NCBI GenBank assembly: GCA_030549775.1
Contig: CM060172.1
Coordinates: forward strand, 6,125,861 to 6,189,860
Direction of reading: 5' to 3'
DNA length: 64,000 nt
Source of the DNA: Tamarix chinensis
Lineage: Eukaryota; Streptophyta; Magnoliopsida; Caryophyllales; Tamaricaceae
Shown here: in pieces, positions 13,080 to 25,030 of the stretch
How positions within the stretch are numbered: position 1 is the stretch's first letter
Layout: each line of letters begins with the position of its first letter
Position numbers and translations under genes: made by a program
Notes under the pieces: generated by a model
Told to the model about the DNA's origin: nothing
The model's database searches: none
What the model saw: the letters and a program-made list of their open reading frames with translations, nothing else

Positions 13080-15620
13080 GAGTATGTTAGTGCATAAACT
13101 TGGCCCATTCCTTTCTAATTTCACAAATTTCCTCATCATCGTACTTTTGGCCCTATGCATAATCATCCTTGAAAAACTGCAAATTGATATGATTCAAACA
13201 TTTGGTTATATATTTTAATAATAAATAAGTCATATATTAACTATATAATAAAAAAAATATGAAAAAATAAACATACATTGATTGGATCTATATTCACATA
13301 TTTTTTTCTTGAGTATATAATCTATTGATCTGTAAACATAGAATCCACAATCATTACCTTTTTGGTATTGTGGACATTGTAAAAATCAATTTAGTTAGCT
13401 TGTTGTTGTATTAAATATTAATTGTAATTGAAGAAAAAATACAAAATCTTGATCTCCCTCACTACCATTATGGGCCCATACTCAAGATTTTTTGGGTCTG
13501 GAATACCATTTCCGCCCCTCCTCATATACATCATTCATAGTATCTTATATAATAAATAAAGGTCATACAAAATATTGTAGCTTTATGTACCTAAAATTTA
13601 TAAAAGAGGATATGTGCATTAATAAATTAATGTGAGTAAGAAGTATACTAACATTTCAATTATATGTTTTCCTTCAGAACGAAAGACAACAAAAGGAATG
13701 GGATAACTTCAGACAAAATAAAAAACATATACTTTATTTTTATCAGGATGGGAAACGTATAAAACACAATTCTCATTAGCAAGGTGAGGGATGAGGTATA
13801 GTATGTTTTTGTACCCCTCATTCAAGATTCAATCCACTATATAGTTTACATGCCTACCTTCGCTGATTATAGTTGATTAGATATATAGTATGGACACACA
13901 TATATAATAGAGGACATCCATTAATTCATATTTATTAATAAGTAATAACTCATAAAATTATACAAATAATCAAGAGTGTGTTAAAATATATGATATGAAA
14001 AAAAATTATTACTTTACATATATGGCAATGCTCATTGTTGATATACATTCAAACTTATAAATTTTGCTGATAATCTCCACCGATACCATGTATATGGCAT
14101 CGCCCTTTCCAACATACTCAACAGGAAAATCAACTATAATTAGATCACTATCGAGGTAGTTTTTCGCATAGAAATACAAAATTGCCAATGAAGGGGGTTG
14201 TCGGTGGGGTTCTTGTATTGCTTGGTTATCCTTTGAAGATGGAAACTTCTATAGACCTATCAATTTTTTTAATCTGTCTCACTTCCCTTTCTTAGTGCCC
14301 TCTTTATTTTTCTCCATCCACTAGTATTTTTATTTATGTTTGACTTAAGAGACTTCTTATTTTTTTGATTTCTTAACTCATAGTAATAAACACAATGTAA
14401 AATGCACGCATATATTAATAAGGTATGAACAATGTGTAATGTGTTTGTATTAATATGGATGGAGGATGCCATTACCTCTTTATTTATAAGAAGAATCTTG
14501 TTTGTGGGCCAATGCACGAAGCTTCCATGAGATTTCAACACTATTGTTTCCTCATCGCCTTCTTTATAACAAGGCAAGGGTGCATCTCCAATTATTGGAT
14601 TGTTAATACATATGTGCCTGCAATTTGTAGCTAAGATAAACCCATGGATCGTCAGCATTTTAGTACCATAGGACATGTGTACCCTTCCTTTTATCAAAAT
14701 AATTGAGGGGTCATTATCTACCAAATCACATTTATACAAACCCTACAAGATAAGTATAATAGTATTATTAACTTTTAAGTTGATACATGAGATTCGATGG
14801 ATGCCAACTCTTTCTCCACTGTGGTCATCTTTTAAAATGCTTGATTTAAATTTTGTGTCAAAAGAACCACTTGGTCATGGGTGTTTTGGGGTCCATAGGA
14901 TCGGCCCCAAATGCTTGTTCCTATAACTCTTAAACCAAGACCCATATGTCTTCCTGGGTTTTCTTTAATTCCTGTAACTTGAGACATTATGTTATGTTGA
15001 TCTAAACCCTCTACAACATTTGATGTCTAAAGTTCATTCTATAATATATACATAAACATAATATCATGATCAATTTGCTCTAATAAAAAAAATAACTATG
15101 GTTGGGGATAGCTTCAAACTTATAATTTTTTTTGGCAATGTTTTGTACATCTTCATTAATATATATACTTATTTCATTGCTCTAGCCTTCTTTCATAATT
15201 TATCAATATTCATGGATGAGGTACATGGATCCTTGTCCTTGAATAGGAGCTTTAATTCTAAAAGAATACACAATTATATTAGCATAGCTGATTATAACAC
15301 TCTAAAAAATATACTATGAACACAATCAAAAGGTCATTCCAACTCTTCCTATAGGCCTACGTAACCTTTTCAAGCCATATTATAGTGGTAAATATTACTC
15401 TTTGCAATTTTTTTATTCTGGAATTTTTTTCCCTATATTATAGAGTAAATATATATGATCAGATATATAACTATCAATTTTGTATTCTTAATCAAAAATT
15501 TTAATTTTTATTGAAAAAATACCTTAAAATCCTCTGAATGACAATATGTAATCAATTGGTTCCAACTTTCTTGATCAATAAACACATAATACTTGGGGGA
15601 TCTTCATGCATAAAGCACCA
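13080..15620 (-). pseudogene. CACTA-associated Ulp1-like cysteine protease (C48) relic
   Basis: Read 5'-3' on the minus strand, blocks appear in the order of the second gene of many plant CACTA elements. YVFIDQESWNQLITYCHSEDF is near 15590-15520. A central block LKSHGSFVHWPTNKILL is near 14545-14490, in a 156-residue open frame (14269-14739). VDFPVEYVGKGD is near 14130. The Ulp1 catalytic region follows, with YLIPHLANENCVLYV near 13800 and CPQYQKGNDCGFYVYRSIDYI near 13375. The usual tail KYDDEEICEIRKEWAKFMH is near 13145. The QxxDCGxYV-like block contains the catalytic Cys (NDCGFYV). The catalytic His is expected in the HWxL-like position but reads ENCVL here, so it appears lost. Stops and frame changes break it. 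Ulp1 domains cleave SUMO-type isopeptide bonds; their role in transposons is unknown. Confidence 0.7.
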
Positions 15621-16224
15621 TCCCTCTTTCTGTACATTTTTTTATTTGCCAAATATACCCTAAAGGTTTTTAAACATTCAATCAAATCTCTAAGAAGCCA
15701 CATCTTCCTCTCCTATGTGACAATGAAGACTCTCTACAAAATAATACATAAATATGTCAAAGTTAATGTCATTGTACGTTAATTAATAACATGTAATAGA
15801 ATACAATATGAAAAACAAAACATATCATTTACTATCACTTCTTGACAAATATGTTCCTTATGACCCTCTGCAAACTTAATTCCAATAGTTATAGGAGAGT
15901 TGAATACAATTACAAGTAAAGAGTGAAATTTATATCAGGAACATGTCAGCATACTCGCCAATGGAAAGATTATATGTGTTCCACCTCAATGACCCTTATT
16001 CTCCTCTATTCCTCATGTCTGTGAAATCATCATAATAGGTCATCTCTTCCCTTCTTCATTGCTAGAGTCCCTATCAACAATGTGCTTTGCCATATCTATG
16101 TGGAATTTGAATACATAAACTAGTATAATGTATGTTGTGAATAAAGATATACATATAATATACATTGTAAACACAATAACTAGATGTAGTAATGATATGA
16201 AAAACACATGTTGCAATATTATTA

Positions 16225-16560
16225 ACCTCATTACCTTCTTTTCCTTCTTTTTTTCTTCCCTCCTTTTTGATTGGTTTCATAATTTGATACATTGTCCCTT
16301 ACATAGATTTCCTCCTCAATAGTGTTATGGTTATCATATATCAATGATTGAGTTACTTTTACAACTTTGAAACACTCGTTATCCCAATTAGCATTATTTT
16401 CATTGTCACAATCATTCACACTTCATTTGTTTGTGCCTAAAACCATGGACCATCTTGTATTTGCTGGATCGGTGGAAAAAAAAAACTTATGTGGCTTGAG
16501 ACTCCAATATGAATGGGTTTTGCTTATACCCTACCCTATTGAGATCTACTAATGTGAACC
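16225..16560 (-). pseudogene. C-terminal relic of CACTA TNP2-like transposase (DUF4216-type end)
   Basis: The minus strand reads NPFILESQAT, then after a stop VFF, then (shifted) DPANTRWSMVLGTNK. This resembles the conserved DPFILASQA.QVFYV.DP....W.VVL block at the C-terminus of TNP2-type transposases. It is followed by an acidic and Asn-rich tail (NDCDNENNANWDNECF) and a Lys-rich end. The rest of the transposase should lie on the far side of the A LTR (beyond 21906), but no DDE transposase block is readable there, so most of TNP2 is missing. Confidence 0.5.
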
Positions 16561-17675
16561 CATCTTCATATCAGTTCACTTTTATAAACTAATTCACATA
16601 TTGCTAATGCTTTAAAATATATATCTGAAATGCCGAAAAATCCTAATTTTAAGAATTATAGTTAAATAGGATTTTCTTAGGAAAATTAATTAAATAAATT
16701 ATTTTTATTAAATTAAAAGGGAATTAATTAGGGCAAATCAAGAAATAAATTTATAAATATTTTAATTAGGAAGAAATTTGGGTATTTTAACTGATTAATA
16801 ATTTTATTTTATAAATTAATTAAATAAATTATTTTATTTAATAATATGGAATAAATAGGGCCAAATTAATAGGAATGTTATAAATAATTTAATTGGAAAA
16901 AATTAGAGTGATTTGCTAATTAAAATAAAATATATGAATTTTTTTTTTAAAATCCTAAATTATCCTAAAAATAAAATTAAATATTATTTTATTTAAATAT
17001 TATTATTTTTAAGTATCCCAAATTTTCAAAATAATATAATTAACCCAACCCACTATTTTTCTTTTCCTCTTTTTCCTCCCTTTCCTTTTTCCTTTTCTTT
17101 CTTCCTTTTTCCTTTCTTTTTTTTCTTCTTCTTTTCTGTTTCTTCCTCCCCTCCCTTGACCTTGGCCAGCTCAGCGGCCTGTCTTCCTTCCTTCTTTTCT
17201 TCTTTAGCGCATCCCATCCCGCGCGGCCGAACTTTTTCCTTTCCCGCGGCCTATTTTCTTTCTTTCTTTTCTTCTTCGGCATGGCCTAAGCTAAAACACC
17301 CCATTTTGTTTGTTCTTAACCCTCGGTTGTCGATCTGGTATTTATTTTCCTTCTTTTCTTTTCCCCAGCCGGTAGGTCCATCACCACCTCTTTCTTCTTC
17401 TTCTTCCTTCCTCCCTTCCCTCCGTCGACTACAACTCATTCCCCAATTGGCCGAAAATTTCGCCACCAATCTCGCCCATTTGACTAGCCATTTTCCCCTC
17501 TCTTCCCCACTGAATCATCAACCAATTCTCCTCAACCACTTCTCCCCTCTTCTCCCATGATCTTCTATCTCTTTCCTACGCACAACCTCTGCCACATTTG
17601 AATTTTCGCCGGCCAACTGTTACCAGCCGGTGCCCTCACCCCCTCCCCTATCCTCCCTTCTTCCCTACATTAGCA

Positions 17676-17683
17676 TATAAATA
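17676..17683 (+). promoter_or_regulatory. TATA box of A-family LTR, copy 1
   Basis: CATATAAATATCC sits at the end of the CT-rich block and aligns with CTATAAATACC in copy 2. Transcription of the parent element would start about 30 bases downstream. Confidence 0.55.
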
Positions 17684-18359
17684 TCCCCAAACTAGCCTTA
17701 GCTCAGGCTTTTTTTTTCTAAAACCTAGATATCATCCATTTTCCCTATCGCCCTTTCAAACGTCAGGCCCGCCGCCTTCGACCAACCACGCCACCCTCTC
17801 CGCCCACCTAAGCCTTCCCTGCATCGTCCTCTATCCAACAGTATCTTCCCCCTCCCTCAATTTACCTTGCACAAGCCAACTCGGTTGTGCAACGTCACCT
17901 CCTCAACCAACCCATTCTTCCTCGTATGTCACCCTTCGCACCGCCGTCCATCACCACTTCCGCCGCTACCACTGCCTCTTTTACCTTCCAAAAATCCCTA
18001 TAAACCCTCCTCTATCTTTCCCTAACTTTATTTTCCTCTTTCTCCCTCTCCTTCTCTCTTTCTCCTCTTCTTCCATTTTCGGCCATCACCGCCGCAGCAG
18101 TGCACCGCCACCTTTGGTTGTGCCGCCACCTTCATTCTACTCCTCTCCACCTAGGAAACCGTAAACACCCCAACTCCCACCTTCATCATACCTCTCCTTT
18201 TCCCAGCCCTCAACTTTTTCCCTTTCTTTCTCTTTTTCAGGCCACCGCTGCCACTGCCATGCACCATTACCAGTGCTGCCTATCACCACTAGCTTAAGCT
18301 GGAACCTTAAACCCTCTCAACCATTTTTCACTATTTATATAAGCTTTATTTTATTTTAT

Positions 18360-18413
18360 TTCCTTTATTTCTATATTATTATTACTACTAGTAGTAGTAG
18401 TATTAGTATCATG

Positions 18414-18448
<35 letters not shown>

Positions 18449-19190
18449 GTGTTATTATTATTTCAAGTGGGGTTTAAACCCTACTTTATTTTTAATAATA
18501 TTATTATTATCGTTATCATCATCATCATCATCATAATCATCATCATCATCATCATTTTCATCATTATTTTTAATGTTATTATTATTATTCTATATAGAGT
18601 CGAGGCCCTATTAGGTTTATTTTGAATTTTTAGTATCAGTACTATTAATACCATGTCTTATTATTATTACTATTATTAATATTTTTATTATCATTAGTAT
18701 TTATTATTATTATTTTTTTAATAGTTTTATTATTTATTCAATGTAGGGTCAAAACCCTACTTCATTTTATCTTCGATTATTATCATTACTATTATTAACA
18801 TTATGATTATTATTATATTTCAATATTATTATGGTTTTTATCATTATTATTATTGTTATTTCTACTATTATTATTTTTTGTTTTATTATTGTTGTTGTTG
18901 TTGTTGTTATCGTCTTAGTGAAGGGTTGAAGCCCTTATTCCACAATTTATTTCAAACCATATCATTATTATTACTAGTAGTATTATCATTATTATTTTTA
19001 TTTTTACTATTATTATTATTATCACTATTATTATTTTTAGTCTCATTATTATTATTATTAGGATAAATTCTTCAACCTTATATTATCAACTTTTGCAATA
19101 ATACTATTATTTCTATATTTTTAGCCAAATTTAGTAATTAGTTAATGATGATGATTATTATTATTATTATTATTTTATCAAAAGCTTAGT
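18360..19190 (+). repeat. Compound trinucleotide microsatellite (TTA/ATC/TTG)n
   Basis: Long runs of TTA/ATT, ATC and TTG are separated by three copies of a word like GGGTTTAAACCCTAC / GGGTCAAAACCCTACTTC. The Leu/Ile-rich open frames here come only from the repeats. The matching segment of copy 2 is at 36385-36735. Confidence 0.85.
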
Positions 19191-19689
19191 CTTAGAATAA
19201 ATTAGTAAATAAGAGTATTTTTGGTAGGAGGGAATCTAAATTTTAGTTTTTCCCTCATATAGGTGAGACTAGTCAAAGCCCTAAGGAGGCGTACGAGCGT
19301 GCTCCAAGACCGGTGTCGTTTTAGGTAAGGGTGTTACTAAGGCCTTATGTGTGTTGATGTGCAGTATATGCTTTGTATGTTATACATCTTATGTTTATCA
19401 TTGTAATTATTTCATGTGTGGTATGGTGTGGAGTTGAAGTATGTTCGTGTGTTATTATATGGCATGTGTACTATGTGTATGTAATGAAATATTGTGGTAT
19501 GTGATGTTGTTTGTTGTGACCCTATAAGACATGCATGTGAGGATGTTAATGTGGTTTTTGTGGGGGAAGTATGAAAAAGGAGAATGGGAAAAGAAGTTGA
19601 CCAAGGAAAGTAAGTTGACTAAAAGGGAAAGAAGTTGACCAAGGGGAGTAAGTTGACCAAGGGATGTGAGTTGACCTAAGTATTTTAAT

Positions 19690-20115
19690 GATCTATGAGT
19701 GGAAGAATAAAATGAAAAATTTAGGGTTTTACATGGCAGATTTTATGGTGTTACATTGAAGAATCTAAACTAGGGTTTTGTATGGGTGGACTTAAGATTT
19801 TGCATGGCAGATTTTATAGTGTTGCATGGGAGAATCTAAACTAGGGTTTTGTATGGATGTACTTAGGGTTTTGCATGATAGATTCTATGGTGTTGCATGG
19901 GAGGATCTAATCTAGGGTTTTGTATAGATTGAATTTAGAGTTGGTATGGATAATTCTTGAGTTTTGTATGGAAGAATCTAGGATTTTATATGAAGGGATC
20001 TTGGGTTTTGTATGGAGGAATCTAGGGTTTTGTATAGATGGATTTAGGGTTTTGCATGGAGGACTCTAAGGTTTTTTATGGATAGATTTAGGGTTTTGCA
20101 TGAGAAAGTTTGAAG
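19690..20115 (+). repeat. Minisatellite with TAGGGTTTTGCATGG units
   Basis: Roughly ten imperfect units of about 35-45 bp each contain TAGGGTTTTG(C/T)ATGG. The unit includes the plant telomere word TTTAGGG or TAGGGTTT. A second array of CTAACTAGGGTTTGGTGTGG-like units follows at 20270-20425. Confidence 0.75.
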
Positions 20116-20829
20116 GTTTACATGGGAAGGTTAGCGTATGCATGAGAGTAAAGTTTACGTATGAAAAGTTGACTTGGGATGTAAGGAAGGTAATAAAAGA
20201 GTTTATTTTGGTGTTTGGAAGTTTTGGGTGAAAAATAGTACGTAGGACATTATAAGGGTATGGAGGCGACTAAGTTAGGGTTTGGAGTGTTTAACTATGG
20301 GTTGTTGTAATTAACTAGGGTTTAGAGTGGCTAATTATGGTTGGTTGTGGATAACTAGGGTGTGGAGTGGTTAACAAGGGTTTGGTGTGGTTAACTAGGG
20401 TTTGATATGGCTAACTAGGGTTCAGTGGTAACATGTGTGTACTTGGTGAATAAAGTATGATGATGAATATGGGATCTATAGGTTGTGAAAAATGGGGTGT
20501 TAAAATGGTTTAGGTTGTGTGAGGTGGAGTAGGATGGGCTACTTATGCCTAAATTAGTGTTTCTGGGAGAACCTAGAGTAAGGAAATAAGTGGACTTTGA
20601 GGTGTGTGGTAGTGGGCCTTGACCCACATATTTTGGTGTTGGAGTTCCAGTGTGAGTTTGAGTATAGAGGAAAGGTTGTTGGGCAAGATAAGAGGTGTAA
20701 GGTTCTTATGATATGATACGGGTTAGTTGGAGGACAAGTGTAAAGGGAGTGATTCATACATGTCTAGGGTAAAAGCTTCTGAATAAGATACTTAAGACAT
20801 TAATAATTAAAAGTGAAAGATTATTTAGT

Positions 20830-21180
20830 CGGGTCTAACCGATCCACCAGTTAGGAATAGTTGTTAGTGTTCTCACCCTATAAGTGACCGATCTACCGGC
20901 GAATAATAGTGGTTAGGGCAGAATGCACTATATGTGACTAGCCCACCGGCTATAATAATGGAGGATCCTGAACTCAATAAACCAAAATATGAGTGTGTGA
21001 AGATACTTAAAAGATAATGATTACTTATAGTGGAATACTATGCGAGAAGGAACTAAACCGATCAACCAATAAGAAATAGTGGTTAGGATTTTACCCTATA
21101 CGCGACCGATCCACCGGCTATAATAGTGGTTAGGGCATGATGTTCTATAAGTGAGCAAGCCACAGGCTAAAATAGTGGGA
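20830..21180 (+). repeat. CCACCGG tandem module, A-family copy 1
   Basis: Five imperfect units contain ACCGATCCACCGG followed by CTATAATAGTGGTTAGGGC, spaced 50-75 bp. The last unit reads ATAGTGGGAGGTTCCTG. The same module is in copy 2 and in all C-family LTRs. Confidence 0.75.
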
Positions 21181-24100
21181 GGTTCCTGTACTCCTATGGA
21201 TTTTAATAAAGAGCATGGTGTGAAATGAGTTCTGATCAGAGATTAATTAAATAATTAATCCAGATTATAAATGGGCCTTTATGTATCTACCCGAATGATT
21301 GTACGATATTATGTTATTTCTTTTTATTCTTATTATGGTTTATGTGATTTGATGAGTTGACCTTAGTGCATCGGTTACCTTACTCAGTACGTAGCATACT
21401 GATCATCCTTTTCATGGGTGTTGCTCATTCCCACAAGTAGTAGACCCTTCTGACATGTGTAGGTAGGCAAGGCATCAAGCAGGGCTAAGTGTTGAGCTTG
21501 TGGTTGACTCAAAGTTCGAGAGTGTCGTGGACGAATTCACTCTTCGTGTGATTTTATTTTATTATGTTATTTCTTTTGTATCGTATTTATCCTTTTTGAT
21601 TTATTCCCTTATATTGAGTATTTTAAATGAACCTTTTATTGATTGTAAGATTAATCCCTCCAAGAAATTTGATTTTGCACTCTGATTTTTGTGTTATGAT
21701 CCTTTTTGTTCTTTTTATGAACTCTTGGTTTAAGTATTAATTAAATTTTAACAAAAATTTCTTTTAGCCTTAGCACTTGGTACTAGAATGGTCAAAGTGA
21801 ACCGGTATGATACTAAGTGTAGCGGTAACATCCGTAGAGTTCACGAGTTTTAAATTAAGTGTTTCTATTTTTTTTTAAATAGTGAATTTTGGGGTTTTAC
21901 AATATCATATTTATATAATGTATATCACACTATTTAGAAGTTATATTTATAAACAAGGGCGTAAAAATATACTAATACACAAATTGTGTTGCTTAGAAAG
22001 ATTTCATATGTATATACATATTAAATATTTATACAAGAGGTGTAAATTAAATAGTCGACTATTCTTCTACTTTTTTACAATAATAGCTAAAAACCTATAA
22101 AAAAAACTTCAGCCAATAGCAATAATATATACATCAAAAGGTTGCTATAACCTAAAAAGATAACTAACAACACCCCTTAAATATCCTATATAATCCTTCG
22201 ATGGCCTAGTCTAGCCTACGCCGACTAGAACCTGTTACTCTCTACATCCACTCATCTTAGTATGTTATTTACTCATGAACTGAGAGTTCACTGAAAGATA
22301 CTTATAGGTAACTAGGGTAGATACTCGGGGGTAAGTAATGACAAAACATCCACTCATCATCTATGACCATCAACTCTATAGCAATCTAATCATAATCCCT
22401 CATAAAAACATCACCCTCAATGAAAAACGGGTGTGATGCATTTGTAAGGTTGACAAATAGATCAAAATAATTAGCTAAGTCCTCTAACCATGGCTCAATA
22501 GGAGGTAATGTCAGCATCAAATGAGATGATATAAAATGGATTAGATCATAGTATGACTAGCTCAAGAACAAATAATGAAGCTCCTCATATAACCAAGTGA
22601 AATGACTCCAAAAATCTGAATTGGATGTCATGCACAAATATGCCAGAAGAATGTACATAATAGGAAAATGTACCATCTCACTAATCCACTACATATAAAA
22701 GAGAAAAACCACTAAATCATGTTACTAAGATGTTGTCTAACTTTTTTAATTCTAATGTATGGGGCTCTAATGCTAGCAAAACGTGTCAAACCCATAAATA
22801 TTGGCATACATGCATAAACATATAGAGAGGAAAACCAAAACCCATAACAATATAGCAAAAAACAACAACAAAACAGATAATAATACATGTAATATCTACT
22901 AAATAGTTAACATGCATGGATATATATATATATATATAAGAAAGGTTCTCGACTGGCAGGTAATAGAATGTAGGGTTGACGAAGCATGTTGCAGTTACAG
23001 GAGCCACAAATGAAGTGGAGGGGTGTGGAAGGGAGGTAGGAGGATAGGCACACTAATACAAGGTGAAAGAAGGTTTGAGGTTTGTGGGAAGGTACACAAG
23101 ATGTGTGAACTATGGTAATAAGCAAAAAACATACCACGAAGAGGACAGAATGTAAAATGGTCGTAAATAAAAAAAGAGGAACGCATGATGGATGTAACTA
23201 AGGGAGAAATGAGAGCAAGTAGTAAGGAAAAAAAGTCAAGCAAAGAGATAAAGAGAGCAAATTCATATTTGAAAGTTTCTATAAAAAACATAAATGAGTG
23301 ACAGGGGAGGGATGCCTATTTAATGTACTCATTTGAAGAACGATTCTGGCTATAATCATTATTAAAATATGTTTTAATATCAATTATGTCTATTACCATT
23401 ATTAAAATTGTGTTAGCTTTTCAGTTTTGTTAAGAGTTAAACTAAAACAATTATTAAAACTGTGTTAACCTCTTTGTTTTGTTAACTATTAAAATAAAAC
23501 CATTATTAAAACTGTGTTAGAATTTATATTTTATTAATGGTTAAAGTAAAACTATTATTAAAACTGAGGCAGTATTTCCTTTCTATTAAAAGTTAAATGA
23601 AATTTTTTTTCAATGGTATAGCTTTTGTACTTTTAATAACAATTAATATCTAAAACCATTATTAAAACATGCAACACATTCCCACCTTAAAATTTTTACA
23701 TTTTTATCAATGGTTATGATCAAACTGCCATTTATGTGGGATCATTAATGCTCCATTTCATAGTATTAAAGCAATTAGTATCTTACCATAGGTTATTATC
23801 ATCTAATGGTTTGGTTTACTTGAGTTCAGGACCCCACTATTCTCACCGGTGGAACGATAATAGGATACAACTTCCAAGGTAAGATGTTCCTAGCTACTAT
23901 TCTTACTAGTGGATTAGCAAGTACAATTGGTCCTGACTCAAGTGATCTTCTAATTTAAATGATTGGTGTATTATTCATGTATTATTACTTCAGAGTCAAC
24001 TCACAATCATGTACACCTACTCATGGAAGGCACTATCCCAACTACTACCCTAAAACAACCATATTCCCCTTAGAAACTCTAATTTCACAACCCTAGCATA

Positions 24101-24989
24101 TCCTCTCCTCTAGTTCCCATTTTGACCCCAATTTACCCAAGCAATCTTAACATGTTAGTAGAAACCCCATAATAAAGATCCATGACCTATTACCCACATT
24201 CTACACATACAATAATAACTAGCCTGTAGGGTTACTCCCCCAAAACCCTAATTTCTCTTTTCTAGCATATTCCTTCCCTAGTGCTTATCTATTCCTCAAA
24301 TTACATAACCATGCATGGAATTATACTATTAACCATCTCAAACATTGTAGCCTAAATCCCAAAATTTACACATGTGATAATACCATTCCTATTTGAGCCC
24401 CTTCCAAAACCATAATTTCTCATTTTGGTCATAACTACTTTCCTCGACCCCACATGGATACTATATTTGGTACGTAGTCCCAAAATTTTATGGTTAACAT
24501 CATGTTATAAGTTTGTAGTTCAACTCCTACATCTTATATATGTGATAATAGCCTACCCTTAAGGTTACACCTTGACCTCCCAAAACTCTAATTTCACCTT
24601 TTGGTCATTAATTCTTCCCTAGTGCTCAATTTAATTCCCAAATTTGCATGACTACCCAAGATGTCATCATTAACCTCATATACACTTATTAGTACTAATC
24701 CCCTACTTTAATCGCATGATCATAACTTTCCCTTAGGTTTTACTGATCCCATTTTTAGTTTTTTCCCCATACTATATTTACCATAAAGCTCTTTATTTTT
24801 TCTCTAGTTATTTTATGTATTATCTCCAACATAAATTTTGCAAATTAATACCCTAAAGTACCCTATATGCCACTTTTTATGGTATTAACCAAAATGCCTC
24901 TATGTTATAGATACCCTACTTATACCATCTATAATTACTAGGACATCTAACAAAAATAATCTTAAACTTTCCACACATGCAATATCATA

Positions 24990-24991
24990 AA

Positions 24992-25026
<35 letters not shown>
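24990..25026. repeat. (AT)n microsatellite
   Basis: About 15 uninterrupted AT units inside the minus-strand C LTR. A shorter run lies at 22920-22938. Confidence 0.9.

Positions 25027-25030
<4 letters not shown>

Larger units (their letters stand above)
16626..21901 (+). repeat. Solo LTR, family A (copy 1)
   Basis: The LTR starts TGAAATGCCGAAAAATCC and ends TTTTGGGGTTTTACA. The flanks ATATC (16621-16625) and ATATC (21902-21906) are an exact 5-bp TSD. It runs parallel to copy 2 (34848-39849) from end to end: AT-rich start, CT-rich block, TATA box, GC-rich block, TTA microsatellites, CCCTAAGGAG-CG-GTGCTCCAAG-CCGGTG block (19279-19315), minisatellites, CCACCGG module, TACTCAGTA block, and a CACTT-GTACTAGAATGG-AGTGAACCGG end block (21773-21805). 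There is no gag-pol, primer-binding site or polypurine tract, so it is a recombined single LTR. At 5.3 kb it is unusually long for an LTR. Confidence 0.85.
12361..23768 (-). mobile_element. CACTA (En/Spm-type) DNA transposon, split by an A-family LTR
   Basis: The left end is CACTACCCCCAAAAAGGG, and AAG flanks both ends (12358-12360 and 23769-23771) as a 3-bp TSD. The right end is degenerate (TTTCATAGTATTA in place of TAGTG). Both subterminal regions (12370-12790 and 23330-23700) carry many copies of TTTAATAACGGTT or AACCATTATTAAAA words, the dense subterminal arrays usual for CACTA elements. The C LTR sequence on either side joins cleanly when compared with the uninterrupted stretch near 52740-52800. 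Coding relics run on the minus strand. Without the inserted A LTR the element is about 6.1 kb, shorter than autonomous CACTA elements. Confidence 0.75.

Noticed and set aside
17598..18164. Open frame of 188 codons rich in Pro, Ser and His
   Set aside because: Same LTR block in A copy 1; its composition alone keeps it open and it has no domain or splice context.
18413..19066. Leu/Ile/Tyr-rich membrane-like frames
   Set aside because: Pure translation of trinucleotide microsatellites.
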